This document shows positions 8,955 to 17,035 of a stretch of 64,000 nt of DNA, piece after piece. The stretch is from Agrobacterium sp. AGB01. GTDB lineage: Bacteria > Pseudomonadota > Alphaproteobacteria > Rhizobiales > Rhizobiaceae. The stretch spans positions 682,001 through 746,000 of the forward strand of contig NZ_JACVAB010000002.1 of NCBI RefSeq assembly GCF_014851585.1, in the 5' to 3' direction. The position numbers were made by a program, and so were the translations under genes. The notes beneath the pieces were generated by a model, which ran no database searches, had not been told where the DNA came from, and saw nothing but the letters and a program-made list of their open reading frames with translations. Position 1 is the first letter of the stretch; each line of letters starts with the position of its first letter.

Positions 8955-9746
8955 ATGACTTTGCGTTCACGGTTTTTCACTGATGCTGAGGGTGACACTG
9001 TCGCCGTGGAAAACGCGGATGCCGTCGGTGATGTGCTATTGATCTGCGAACATGCGTCACGGGAAATTCCGGAGTATTTTGGCACGCTGGGCTTGGATGC
9101 CAATGTGCTGTCCAGCCACATTGCCTGGGACCCAGGCGCACTGGCGGTCTCCAGACTGCTGGTGGACAAGCTTGATGCAACCCTTGTTTATCAACGATAT
9201 TCACGACTGATCTACGACTGCAACCGCCCGCCGGAATCCTTGGCAGCAATGCCGTCTTCCAGCGAGATTTATGAAATACCGGGTAATCGGCAGATTTCCG
9301 ATGCCGAGCGTTTTGCCCGCACATCGGCGGTTTACATGCCGTTTCACGAGAAAGTGGATGACATTATTGCCGCCCGTCTGGTGCAGGGGCGTCAGCCCGT
9401 CATCGTGACCATTCACAGCTTCACGCCTGTTTATTACGGCCAGCTCCGTGAGGTTCAGGTCGGCATTCTTCATGACGTCGACAGCCGTCTGGCCGACGGA
9501 ATGCTGGCGGCGGCAAACAGTGATTCTCCTGAAGGGGGTAAATCCTATCAGGTGGAAAGAAACCAGCCTTACGGACCGGAAGATGGCGTGACGCACACAT
9601 TGCGTCTGCACGCACTGCCGGAAGGTTTGCTCAACGTGATGATCGAAATTCGCAACGATCTCATCAGGGATGAAAAGGAGCAGGAAGCTGCCGCGGATTT
9701 TGTGGCGAGACTTGTGAAACAGGCACTGTCATCGTTGGCACGATGA
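8955..9746 (+). CDS. N-formylglutamate amidohydrolase family protein
   Basis: A 263-residue protein with the FGase family landmarks in order: ICEHAS (about 30), HIAWDPGA (about 55), RYSRLIYDCNRP (about 80), TIHSFTP (about 155), NQPYGPEDGVTHTLRLHA (about 210) and MIEIRNDLI (about 235). The classical member (HutG type) removes formate from N-formyl-L-glutamate in histidine breakdown, but no hut genes are present here. It heads a plus-strand run with a gamma-glutamyl synthetase and dehydrogenases, so a plausible role is hydrolysis of a gamma-glutamyl amide, releasing glutamate and the oxidised amine. That role is inference; the family is seen directly. Confidence 0.88.
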   Translation: MTLRSRFFTDAEGDTVAVENADAVGDVLLICEHASREIPEYFGTLGLDANVLSSHIAWDPGALAVSRLLVDKLDATLVYQRYSRLIYDCNRPPESLAAMPSSSEIYEIPGNRQISDAERFARTSAVYMPFHEKVDDIIAARLVQGRQPVIVTIHSFTPVYYGQLREVQVGILHDVDSRLADGMLAAANSDSPEGGKSYQVERNQPYGPEDGVTHTLRLHALPEGLLNVMIEIRNDLIRDEKEQEAAADFVARLVKQALSSLAR

Positions 9747-9967
9747 AACAATCTGGGGAGATGGCGGGCAAAGATCCGCACTCGCAATAAGAATATTGGA
9801 AATACTGCCGCACGTTCAGACAGCCGAAAAGGCGCGAAGTGCTGCAGGGGAACAGTAAATGCGCATGGGCGCTAGCGGATCAATCGTTCCGAACGCACCC
9901 GATCAACTGGGGCAAAATCGGCCATTCCGGCTGACTGCCTGTTTTTTCTTTTTCAGGAGAGAAGAGC

Positions 9968-11467
9968 ATGGACAGTTCATCAGCAGGCGTCAGCTATAAA
10001 AAAGCAGACGCTTCCTATTTCGAAAAACGAGGACTTTCACGCTACGCCGGTGTGTGGTCACTTTGGTCACTTGGGGTTGGCGCGGTTATTTCAGGGCATT
10101 TTTCCGGCTGGAACTTCGGGTTTTCTACCGGCGGGTGGGGTGGCATGCTCGTCGCGGGCATAATTATCGCGGTCATGTATCTCGGCCTTACTCTTTCCAT
10201 TGCTGAAATGAGCCCGGCGCTGCCGCATACGGGTGCGGCCTATTCCTTTGCCCGCACAGCCATGGGTCCGTGGGGCGGTTTTATCACCGGCCTTTGTGAG
10301 AACGTCGAATATGTTCTCACCCCCGCCGTTATCGTGACTTTCATCACGGCCTATGTGAACTCAATCCTTGGGCTTGATCCCGTCTATTCACCCTTCTTAT
10401 GGGTCTTGTTCTACGTGATCTTTCTTGCTCTCAACATTTTCGGGCTTGAGCTTTCCTTCAAGGTAACGCTGGTCATCACGCTGATTTCGCTCGGTGTTCT
10501 GGTGTTCTTCTGGATCAGCGCCATTCCGAACATGGACTTTTCGCGTTGGGCATTGAACATCGGCGTCGGGCCTGATGGCGCTGCGGTTGAACTGCCAGAG
10601 GGCAATGGATCATTCTTCCCATTCGGTTTTTCCGGTGTTCTGGCCACGCTGCCATTTGCCGTTTGGTTGTTCCTTGCCATCGAACAGTTGCCGCTGACGG
10701 CCGAGGAATCCGTTGATCCAAAGCGTGATATGCCGAAGGGCATCATTCTCGGCATTATCACGCTAATGATTTCGGCATTCATGATTGTGCTGCTCAACCC
10801 ATCGCTGCCAGGCGTGGGTGCCTTCCATCTCGGTTCGTCGCTTGAGCCGCTGCTGGATGGTTTTAAGGCCGTCTATGGTGACGGTGGCGTGGTTCTGCTC
10901 GGTCTCGTTGCCTTGACCGGTCTGATCGCCAGCTTCCATACGATCCTTTATGCGCAGGGACGCCAGATCTATTCGCTGTCGCGTGCCGGATATTTCCCTA
11001 CAGCACTTTCTGTCACCCACCCGAAATTCAAAACCCCACATGTTGCAATGCTGACCGGTGCTCTCGTCGGCCTCAGCGTCATGTTGGTAATCTGGTTCTC
11101 GCTGGGCGCAGACCAGGGTGGCAGCATCATTGGCAGCGTGCTGCTGAACATGGCGGTGTTTGGTGCGATGTTCTCCTACATCATGCAGGCGATCTCGTTC
11201 ATCATGCTTCGCCGCAATCTGCCGAACATTGAACGGCCATTCCGTTCTCCCGTCGGTATTCCAGGCGCAGTGCTGACCATCATCATTGCTGTCGTAACTC
11301 TGCTGTATCAGGTTCAGGACCCTAACTTCTCAAAGGGTGTTGTCTGGGTGGCCGTATGGTTTGCCGTTGCCATTGCTTACTTCGCACTGGTCGGCCGTCA
11401 TCGTCTGATCCTGTCTCCGGAAGAAGAGTTTGCTCTGGAGCACAAGCAGGCCGCTACGCGTGCTTAA
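9968..11467 (+). CDS. eat: Amino acid/ethanolamine permease, APC superfamily (Eat type)
   Basis: A 499-residue carrier with twelve hydrophobic segments. The N-terminal block RYAGVWSLWSLGVGAVISGHFSGWNFG and the later AYSFARTAMGPWGGFITGLCENVEYVLTPAVI match the ethanolamine permease subfamily as I know it. Helix-breaking GVGAVISG is the substrate-binding segment of APC carriers. The start has AGGAGAGAAG upstream. The preceding gap (9747-9967) holds no gene that I can see and may carry the promoter. The cargo is probably ethanolamine or a related amino alcohol. The subfamily call is from memory of motifs, not alignment. Confidence 0.82.
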   Translation: MDSSSAGVSYKKADASYFEKRGLSRYAGVWSLWSLGVGAVISGHFSGWNFGFSTGGWGGMLVAGIIIAVMYLGLTLSIAEMSPALPHTGAAYSFARTAMGPWGGFITGLCENVEYVLTPAVIVTFITAYVNSILGLDPVYSPFLWVLFYVIFLALNIFGLELSFKVTLVITLISLGVLVFFWISAIPNMDFSRWALNIGVGPDGAAVELPEGNGSFFPFGFSGVLATLPFAVWLFLAIEQLPLTAEESVDPKRDMPKGIILGIITLMISAFMIVLLNPSLPGVGAFHLGSSLEPLLDGFKAVYGDGGVVLLGLVALTGLIASFHTILYAQGRQIYSLSRAGYFPTALSVTHPKFKTPHVAMLTGALVGLSVMLVIWFSLGADQGGSIIGSVLLNMAVFGAMFSYIMQAISFIMLRRNLPNIERPFRSPVGIPGAVLTIIIAVVTLLYQVQDPNFSKGVVWVAVWFAVAIAYFALVGRHRLILSPEEEFALEHKQAATRA

Positions 11468-11489
11468 CGCACGCCAATAAAAAGAAACG

Positions 11490-11512
11490 GACGGCCCACA
11501 ATTCGGGCCGTC
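11490..11512 (+). other. Intercistronic hairpin between permease and synthetase genes
   Basis: GACGGCCC pairs perfectly with GGGCCGTC around a seven-base loop, 23 bp after the permease stop and 28 bp before the next start. The tail is TCCTTTCG rather than a T-run, so it is more likely an mRNA-processing or stability element, or a leaky terminator, than a strong end point. Confidence 0.6.
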
Positions 11513-11540
11513 TCCTTTCGATTGAGGGATCAGATAAAAA

Positions 11541-12911
11541 ATGACCGCCACCTATACATTCGATGAACTGAAAAAAGACGTGACCGAAGGGCGTATCGAT
11601 ACTGTGCTGGCATGTCTGGTTGATATGCAGGGCCGCCTGATGGGCAAGCGTTTTCAGGCGGAATTTTTCGTGGAAAGTGCCCATGAAGAAACGCACAGCT
11701 GCAACTACCTGCTGGCGACCGACATGGAGATGGAGACTGTTGCCGGCTACAAGGCGACAAGCTGGGAAAAGGGATATGGCGATTATACCATGAAGCCTGA
11801 CCTCTCGACGCTGCGGCGCGTGCCATGGCTGGAAGGTACGGCACTGGTACTGTGCGACGTGCTGGATCATCACACTCATGCAGAGGTGCCGCATTCACCG
11901 CGTGCCATCCTCAAAAAGCAGGTGGCGCGACTGGCCGAGATGGGGTTGAAGCCCTTCATGGCAACGGAGCTGGAGTTTTTCCTATTCGACCAGACCTATG
12001 ATGCGGCGCGTGAAAGCGGATATCGCAACCTGCACCTCGCCAGCGGTTACAACGAGGATTACCACATCTTCCAGACCACCAAGGAAGAAGATGTAATGCG
12101 CGCGCTGCGCAAGGGCCTGCAGGGAGCAGGCATTCCGGTGGAAAACTCCAAGGGTGAGGCATCGCCCGGCCAGGAAGAAATCAACGTGCGGTATGCCGAT
12201 GCGCTGACCATGGCTGACCGCCATTCGATCATCAAAAATGCTGCCAAGGAAATTGCCTGGTCCAAGGGCAAGGCCATCACCTTCCTTGCCAAGTGGAATT
12301 ATAATTCCGCCGGCAGTTCGTCACATATTCACCAGTCCCTTTGGAGCCTTGACGGCAAGACGCCAGCCTTCTTCGACAAGGGGGGAGAGCATGGCATGTC
12401 TGACACAATGAAGCATTACATGGCGGGTCTGTTGGCGCATGCCAGCGAGATTACCTATTTCCTTGCGCCCTATATCAACTCCTACAAGCGGTTCATGGCT
12501 GGTACGTTTGCACCAACCAAGGCCATCTGGAGCAAGGACAACCGCACGGCAGGGTATCGCCTGTGCGGTGAAGGCAGCAAGGCGATCCGCGTCGAGTGCC
12601 GGGTGGGTGGTTCCGATCTCAATCCGTATCTCGCCATGGCGGCGCTGATTGCCGCAGGCATTGATGGCATTGAGAAGAAACTTGAATTGGAGCCTGCTTT
12701 CGTAGGAGATGCTTACGGTGCGAAAGAGGTGCGGGAAATTCCACACACCCTTCGCGCGGCAACTGCGGAATTGAAATCATCTGCCATGTTGCGGTCTGCT
12801 TTTGGCGATGAGGTGATTGACCACTATGTGCGCGCTGCCGAGTGGGAACAGGAAGAATACGACCGTCGCGTGACCGACTGGGAGGTCGCACGCGGTTTTG
12901 AGCGAGCATAA
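11541..12911 (+). CDS. Glutamine synthetase-like gamma-glutamylamide (probably amino alcohol/polyamine) synthetase
   Basis: A 456-residue type-I GS fold enzyme. Visible landmarks are ATELEFFLFD (about 140), the metal/glutamate loop SKGEASPGQEEINVRY (about 205), SSSHIHQSLW (about 260), the ATP loop APTKAIWSKDNRTAGYRL (about 320-337) and RVECRVGGSDLNPYLAMAA (about 350). The ammonia-site sequence differs from true GlnA, and the genes around it are a permease, aldehyde and alcohol dehydrogenases and an amidohydrolase. The likely reaction is ATP-dependent ligation of glutamate to an amine, as in PuuA, IpuC or the ethanolamine enzyme GlnA4 of Streptomyces. It is probably not the housekeeping GlnA. 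The exact amine is inferred. Confidence 0.87.
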   Translation: MTATYTFDELKKDVTEGRIDTVLACLVDMQGRLMGKRFQAEFFVESAHEETHSCNYLLATDMEMETVAGYKATSWEKGYGDYTMKPDLSTLRRVPWLEGTALVLCDVLDHHTHAEVPHSPRAILKKQVARLAEMGLKPFMATELEFFLFDQTYDAARESGYRNLHLASGYNEDYHIFQTTKEEDVMRALRKGLQGAGIPVENSKGEASPGQEEINVRYADALTMADRHSIIKNAAKEIAWSKGKAITFLAKWNYNSAGSSSHIHQSLWSLDGKTPAFFDKGGEHGMSDTMKHYMAGLLAHASEITYFLAPYINSYKRFMAGTFAPTKAIWSKDNRTAGYRLCGEGSKAIRVECRVGGSDLNPYLAMAALIAAGIDGIEKKLELEPAFVGDAYGAKEVREIPHTLRAATAELKSSAMLRSAFGDEVIDHYVRAAEWEQEEYDRRVTDWEVARGFERA

Positions 12912-13022
12912 GCAACACTGGGTCGAGCCGTGACATGCGGTTTCGGTCCGGTGTTAAAAGACAAGAATATGGAGCGACGAAAACAATGGTTTGCGTCATT
13001 CCGTTAACACAGGAAAACGATC

Positions 13023-14411
13023 GTGGTTATGATCCAGAATATCTCACCCATTGACGGTTCGGTGTATGCCGAACGCGAGGCGCTGTCGCTGGACGCGGCA
13101 CGAGCTGCCGTTGCCAAAGCACGCAAGGCCCAGAAGGATTGGGCGCGGCGTCCGCTTGAGGACCGTGTGCAACTGGTGCTGAAGGGCGTGGCACGCCTCA
13201 ATGAAATGGTCGGTGAGGTGGTGCCGGAACTGGCACATATGATGGGCCGCCCCGTACGTTATGGTGGTGAGTTCAAAGGTTTCAACGAGCGCTCCAATTA
13301 CGTCGCCTCGATTGCGGCTGATGCTTTGGCGCCGCTGGTGATCGAAGAAAGCGGCAATTTCGAACGTCGCATTGAGCGCGAACCACATGGTGTCGTGTTT
13401 GTTATCGCACCATGGAACTACCCTTACATGACTGCGATCAACACGGTTGCGCCGGCTCTGATGGCAGGCAACACGATCGTGATCAAACATGCCGCCCAGA
13501 CCCTGCTGGTGGGTGAGCGCATGGTACGTGCCTTTGTCGAGGCGGGTGTACCCGAAGACGTGTTTATCAATGTGTTTCTGGATCACGGCACCACGTCTGC
13601 CCTGATTTCCGAAGGACTGTTCAACTTCGTCAACTTTACCGGTTCTGTTGAAGGCGGACGTTCCATCGAGCGCGCTGCGGCTGGCACCTTTACCGGCCTT
13701 GGTCTGGAGCTTGGCGGCAAGGACCCCGGTTATGTCATGGAAGATGCCGATCTTGACGCAGCGGTCGATACGCTGATGGATGGAGCGACCTATAATTCGG
13801 GCCAGTGCTGCTGCGGGATCGAACGTATCTATGTCAATGAAGCGCTTTACGATGCGTTTGTCGAAAAGTCCGTTGCCTGGGTGTCCAATTACAAACTCGG
13901 AAACCCGCTGGAGCAGGAAACAACGCTGGGACCGATGGCCAACAAGCGTTTTGCCAAGGTGGTGCGCCAGCAGATTGCCGATGCGGTTGCCAAGGGTGCA
14001 AAGCCGCTGGTCGATGCAAAGCTATTTGCTGCCGATGATGGTGAAAGCGCCTATGTCGCGCCGCAGATCCTGGTCAATGTCGATCACTCCATGGAGTTCA
14101 TGACCGAGGAGACCTTTGGTCCTGCCGTCGGCATCATGAAGGTCAAGAATGACGACGAAGCCATCGCACTGATGAATGACAGCAAATACGGACTGACCGC
14201 ATCCCTGTGGACGCAAGACCCGGCAAGGGCAGGGCGGATTGGTCGCGAGATTGAAACCGGCACCGTTTTCATGAACCGGGCCGACTACCTCGATCCTGCA
14301 CTGTGCTGGACCGGCGTGAAGGAAACCGGTCGTGGCGGTTCGCTGTCCGTCATCGGTTTCCAGAACCTTACCCGTCCAAAGTCCTACCATCTGAAGAAAG
14401 TCACGAAATGA
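13023..14411 (+). CDS. NAD(P)-dependent aldehyde dehydrogenase
   Basis: A protein of 462 residues from GTG at 13023 (AGGA eight bases upstream); an ATG six bases later is possible. It carries the ALDH landmarks: PWNYPYM with the oxyanion Asn, cofactor loop FTGSVEGGRSI, general-base Glu in LELGGKDP, nucleophile in GQCCC, and the late EETFGPA. In this locus it would oxidise a gamma-glutamyl aldehyde, made by the coupled alcohol dehydrogenase, to the acid. Its last bases overlap the next gene by ATGA, so the two dehydrogenases are made together. Confidence 0.9.
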   Translation: MVMIQNISPIDGSVYAEREALSLDAARAAVAKARKAQKDWARRPLEDRVQLVLKGVARLNEMVGEVVPELAHMMGRPVRYGGEFKGFNERSNYVASIAADALAPLVIEESGNFERRIEREPHGVVFVIAPWNYPYMTAINTVAPALMAGNTIVIKHAAQTLLVGERMVRAFVEAGVPEDVFINVFLDHGTTSALISEGLFNFVNFTGSVEGGRSIERAAAGTFTGLGLELGGKDPGYVMEDADLDAAVDTLMDGATYNSGQCCCGIERIYVNEALYDAFVEKSVAWVSNYKLGNPLEQETTLGPMANKRFAKVVRQQIADAVAKGAKPLVDAKLFAADDGESAYVAPQILVNVDHSMEFMTEETFGPAVGIMKVKNDDEAIALMNDSKYGLTASLWTQDPARAGRIGREIETGTVFMNRADYLDPALCWTGVKETGRGGSLSVIGFQNLTRPKSYHLKKVTK

Positions 14412-15553
14412 ATATTGTCGCGAACTGGAGCTATCCGACCGCAGTCAAGCTGGGCCGTGGACGGATCAAGGAACTTGCGGATGCCTGCAAGACACTGGGC
14501 ATCAAGAAGCCGCTGCTGGTAACCGACCGTGGTCTGGCAAGCATGGCAATTACCGGCCATGCGCTGGATGTTCTGGAGCAGGCAGGTCTTGGTCGTGCAA
14601 TCTTTGCCGAAGTTGACCCAAACCCGAATGAAATCAATCTTGAAGCCGGTGTAAAGGCGTTTAAGGACGGTGGTCATGACGGCGTTGTTGCCTTTGGTGG
14701 CGGCTCCGGCCTTGATCTTGGCAAGGCGGTCGCCTTCATGGCTGGCCAGACCCGACCGGTATGGGACTTCGAAGATGTTGACGACTGGTGGACACGTGCC
14801 AATGTAGAAGGCATCGCCCCGATCGTTGCCGTGCCGACCACAGCAGGCACCGGCTCAGAAGTCGGGCGCGCCAGCGTTATCACCAACTCCAAGACCCATG
14901 TGAAGAAGATCATCTTCCATCCGAAGTTCTTGCCCGGCGTTGTTATCTGCGATCCGGAACTGACGGTCGGTATGCCGAAGATGATTACCGCCGGTACCGG
15001 CATGGATGCCTTTGCTCATTGCCTTGAGGCCTATTCGTCACCGTTCTTTCATCCAATGAGCCAAGGCATTGCGCTGGAAGGTCTGCGTCTGGTGAAGGAA
15101 TATCTGCCACGCGCTTACAAGGATGGCAGCGATATCGAAGCCCGCACCAATATGATGGCTGCTGCTGCCATGGGCGCTGTTGCTTTCCAGAAGGGGCTTG
15201 GTGCCATCCATTCGCTGTCGCACCCTATCGGTGCTGTCTACAACACCCACCACGGCATGACCAATGCGGTGGTGATGCCGGCGGTGCTGCGCTTCAATCG
15301 CCCCGCCATTGAAGACAAGATTGCTCGCGCGGCAGCCTATCTCGGCATTGAGGGTGGCTTTGACGGTTTCTACAATTACGTTCTTGAGCTTCGCAAAGAG
15401 CTGGGTGTGCCAGAAAATCTGACGGCAATGGGCATCAAGCCAGACCGGATTGATGAGCTGACAGCCGAAGCCATCAAGGACCCAAGCTGCGGCGGTAATC
15501 CGGTGCCGATGACACTGGAAAACACCAAAAAACTGTTCGAAGACTGCTTCTGA
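14408..15553 (+). CDS. Iron-containing alcohol dehydrogenase
   Basis: A protein of 381 residues. The ATG at 14408 overlaps the upstream stop; a longer frame exists but runs inside the aldehyde dehydrogenase gene. Motifs are AFGGGSGLDLGKAVA (nucleotide site), PTTAGTGSEVGRASVIT, DAFAHCLEAYSS and GAIHSLSHPIGAVYNTHHGMTNAVVMP, which supply the Asp/His ligands of the group III Fe-ADH metal site. It probably oxidises the hydroxyl end of a gamma-glutamylated amino alcohol, feeding the aldehyde dehydrogenase. A hairpin terminator follows 35 bp after the stop, inside the next gene's start. Confidence 0.92.
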   Translation: MNIVANWSYPTAVKLGRGRIKELADACKTLGIKKPLLVTDRGLASMAITGHALDVLEQAGLGRAIFAEVDPNPNEINLEAGVKAFKDGGHDGVVAFGGGSGLDLGKAVAFMAGQTRPVWDFEDVDDWWTRANVEGIAPIVAVPTTAGTGSEVGRASVITNSKTHVKKIIFHPKFLPGVVICDPELTVGMPKMITAGTGMDAFAHCLEAYSSPFFHPMSQGIALEGLRLVKEYLPRAYKDGSDIEARTNMMAAAAMGAVAFQKGLGAIHSLSHPIGAVYNTHHGMTNAVVMPAVLRFNRPAIEDKIARAAAYLGIEGGFDGFYNYVLELRKELGVPENLTAMGIKPDRIDELTAEAIKDPSCGGNPVPMTLENTKKLFEDCF

Positions 15554-15567
15554 AAGCCAAATTCATA

Positions 15568-15948
15568 ATGTTCAAACACTCTACTTTTGCGCCACTGATT
15601 GCAGTGGCGCTTTTTTGTCTGCCAGCCGGTGCGCAAGCAGAGAGCTTCAAAAGCCTGACAGGACAGGGTTATGCAGTCGGACCACTTGCCAAAAACAAGG
15701 CAGGTATCTGGGGCTGGACCTTTATGAAAAGCGGGACACGCTACTTCTGCGAAATGAAGGTTGGCGTGGCCTATTCCGGTAAAGAGGGCATGATCGGCTT
15801 TACCAGTAGCGGTCGCACAATCAGCATTGATCGTGGAACCTACGAGGCCAATATCGGAGGGCCGGATGCCAGCCTGCCGCAATATGAAGACCTGAAGGCC
15901 GGACGGTTACGCGCCTCAGATGTCGGGTCTTGCCGCAAGCAGGCATAA
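15568..15948 (+). CDS. Small secreted protein of unknown function
   Basis: A 126-residue protein with a strong Sec signal peptide (FAPLIAVALFCLPAGAQA, cleavage near residue 25). The mature domain is basic and Gly-rich with two cysteines (YFCEMKV and GSC near the end), which could form one disulfide. I do not recognise a family. Only 14 bp separate it from the alcohol dehydrogenase gene, and a canonical terminator lies within its first 17 codons, so it probably relies on its own promoter or on read-through. No obvious ribosome site precedes the ATG. Confidence 0.72.
   Translation: MFKHSTFAPLIAVALFCLPAGAQAESFKSLTGQGYAVGPLAKNKAGIWGWTFMKSGTRYFCEMKVGVAYSGKEGMIGFTSSGRTISIDRGTYEANIGGPDASLPQYEDLKAGRLRASDVGSCRKQA
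15589..15616 (+). terminator. Intrinsic terminator inside the 5' coding end of the secreted-protein gene
   Basis: GCGCCACTG pairs perfectly with CAGTGGCGC around a four-base loop, followed directly by T6. It would end the amine-catabolic operon, yet it encodes residues 8-16 of the next protein's signal peptide. Confidence 0.75.
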
Positions 15949-16009
15949 AACAGGCGAGCGCATTCTGAACCTTTAAGGCATCGATACTGCATTTCGCGGT
16001 TGGAATATG

Positions 16010-16043
16010 AGGGCCGTATAGGAAAATTTCTATACGGCCCTTT
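16010..16043 (+). terminator. Intrinsic terminator after the secreted-protein gene
   Basis: GGGCCGTATAG pairs with CTATACGGCCC around an eight-base loop and is followed by TTT. The remainder of the 309-bp gap up to 16257 is AT-rich promoter-like sequence without a visible gene. Confidence 0.85.
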
Positions 16044-16163
16044 GTCGTGTTATGCCTCGAAAAATCTCGATGGAACAATGTGTTACATGTTTTCTCTCTG
16101 ATTATTGCAGCCGATGATCTTGCGTTTTGGCAAATTTACAATCTTTCCAAAATTTCCGGTTCA

Positions 16164-16180
16164 TTAACCATAATCGTTAA
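16164..16180 (+). promoter_or_regulatory. Possible CtrA-type site upstream of the ParA-like gene
   Basis: TTAACCAT followed by CGTTAA lies 78-94 bp before the ParA-like start. TTAACCAT is the known 8-base CtrA half-site form in alphaproteobacteria. The second TTAA is nine, not seven, bases away, so the full gapped consensus is not met. Confidence 0.3.
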
Positions 16181-16257
16181 GAATATGGGCTGGCACCATG
16201 AGCGTGAGGTGCCTTCAGGAGCGATGAAATTAGGCTCTGCATCACTTCGAGGGCTCC

Positions 16258-16974
16258 ATGCCAGTCATTACATTCGCAAATACCAAAGGCGGCGCCGGTA
16301 AAACCACCGCCGTGCTTCTGCTCTCAACCGAACTTGCCCGCATGGGCCATCGCGTCACCATCCTTGATGCCGATCCGCAGCACTGGATCTCCCGCTGGCA
16401 CGAACTTTCCGGGCATATCCCAAACCTCTCGGTTATTTCGCACGTCACGAGTTCGTCGCTTGAGGCCCATATCCGAGAAAACAAAGCCAATACGGACTGT
16501 TTTATCATTGATATGCCTGGCACTCGCAGCCCGTTGCTGACGATGGCGCTTGGCATATCTGACCATGTCGTTATTCCCATTCAAGGCTGTGCGATGGATG
16601 CGCGCGGCGGCGCGCAGGTTCTGGAACTGATTGAATTCCTCACCGAAAAGACCGGCAGAAAGATTAATCATTCGGTTGTGCTGACGCGCGTCAATGCGAT
16701 GATCACCACACGTTCGTTGCTGTTGGTCAAAGGTCTTCTGGCGACCAAAAACGTGCGCGTGCTCGACACAGCGATTGCCGAGCGTGCGGCGTATCGCGAC
16801 ATTTTCGATTACGGCGGTACGCTCTCGGGTCTCGATCCACTCAAGGTAAGCAATCTCGACAAGGCAAAAGAAAACGCCCAGTCGCTTGCCAAGGAAATCC
16901 TGCGGCTTTTGCCGGTCAGGGTCGTGCGTAGCGTACCTCACGTTCCCAGCATTCTGAGACGCAAGGTTGCTTGA
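16258..16974 (+). CDS. ParA/VirC1-like ATPase
   Basis: A 238-residue MinD/ParA-type P-loop protein. The deviant Walker A is KGGAGKTT (residues 10-17, with the signature Lys 10). Walker A' is ILDADPQ (about 38-44), and there is a FIIDMPGTRSP Walker B-like segment. No N-terminal helix-turn-helix and no neighbouring parB or parS are visible, so it is an orphan and not a replicon partition cassette. Length and the single-domain layout resemble VirC1 of Agrobacterium Ti plasmids and chromosomal ParA-like positioning ATPases. Cargo is unknown. A terminator follows within 30 bp, so the gene is probably expressed alone. Confidence 0.88.
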   Translation: MPVITFANTKGGAGKTTAVLLLSTELARMGHRVTILDADPQHWISRWHELSGHIPNLSVISHVTSSSLEAHIRENKANTDCFIIDMPGTRSPLLTMALGISDHVVIPIQGCAMDARGGAQVLELIEFLTEKTGRKINHSVVLTRVNAMITTRSLLLVKGLLATKNVRVLDTAIAERAAYRDIFDYGGTLSGLDPLKVSNLDKAKENAQSLAKEILRLLPVRVVRSVPHVPSILRRKVA

Positions 16975-17002
16975 TAGTGCTCCCAGTTCAGAAACAGATA
17001 TT

Positions 17003-17035
17003 CGCCCGCTGCATCACCAGCGGGCGTTTTTGTTT
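17003..17035 (+). terminator. Intrinsic terminator after the ParA-like gene
   Basis: CGCCCGCTG pairs with CAGCGGGCG around CATCAC and runs into TTTTTGTTTT. Its T-run touches the stop codon of the converging AraC-family gene. Confidence 0.9.

Noticed and set aside
8955-15553. Interpretation as a Puu-type putrescine pathway
   Set aside because: No PuuB oxidase, PuuD hydrolase or PuuE aminotransferase is present, while an alcohol dehydrogenase and an Eat-type permease are. An amino alcohol fits better, though polyamine use is not excluded.
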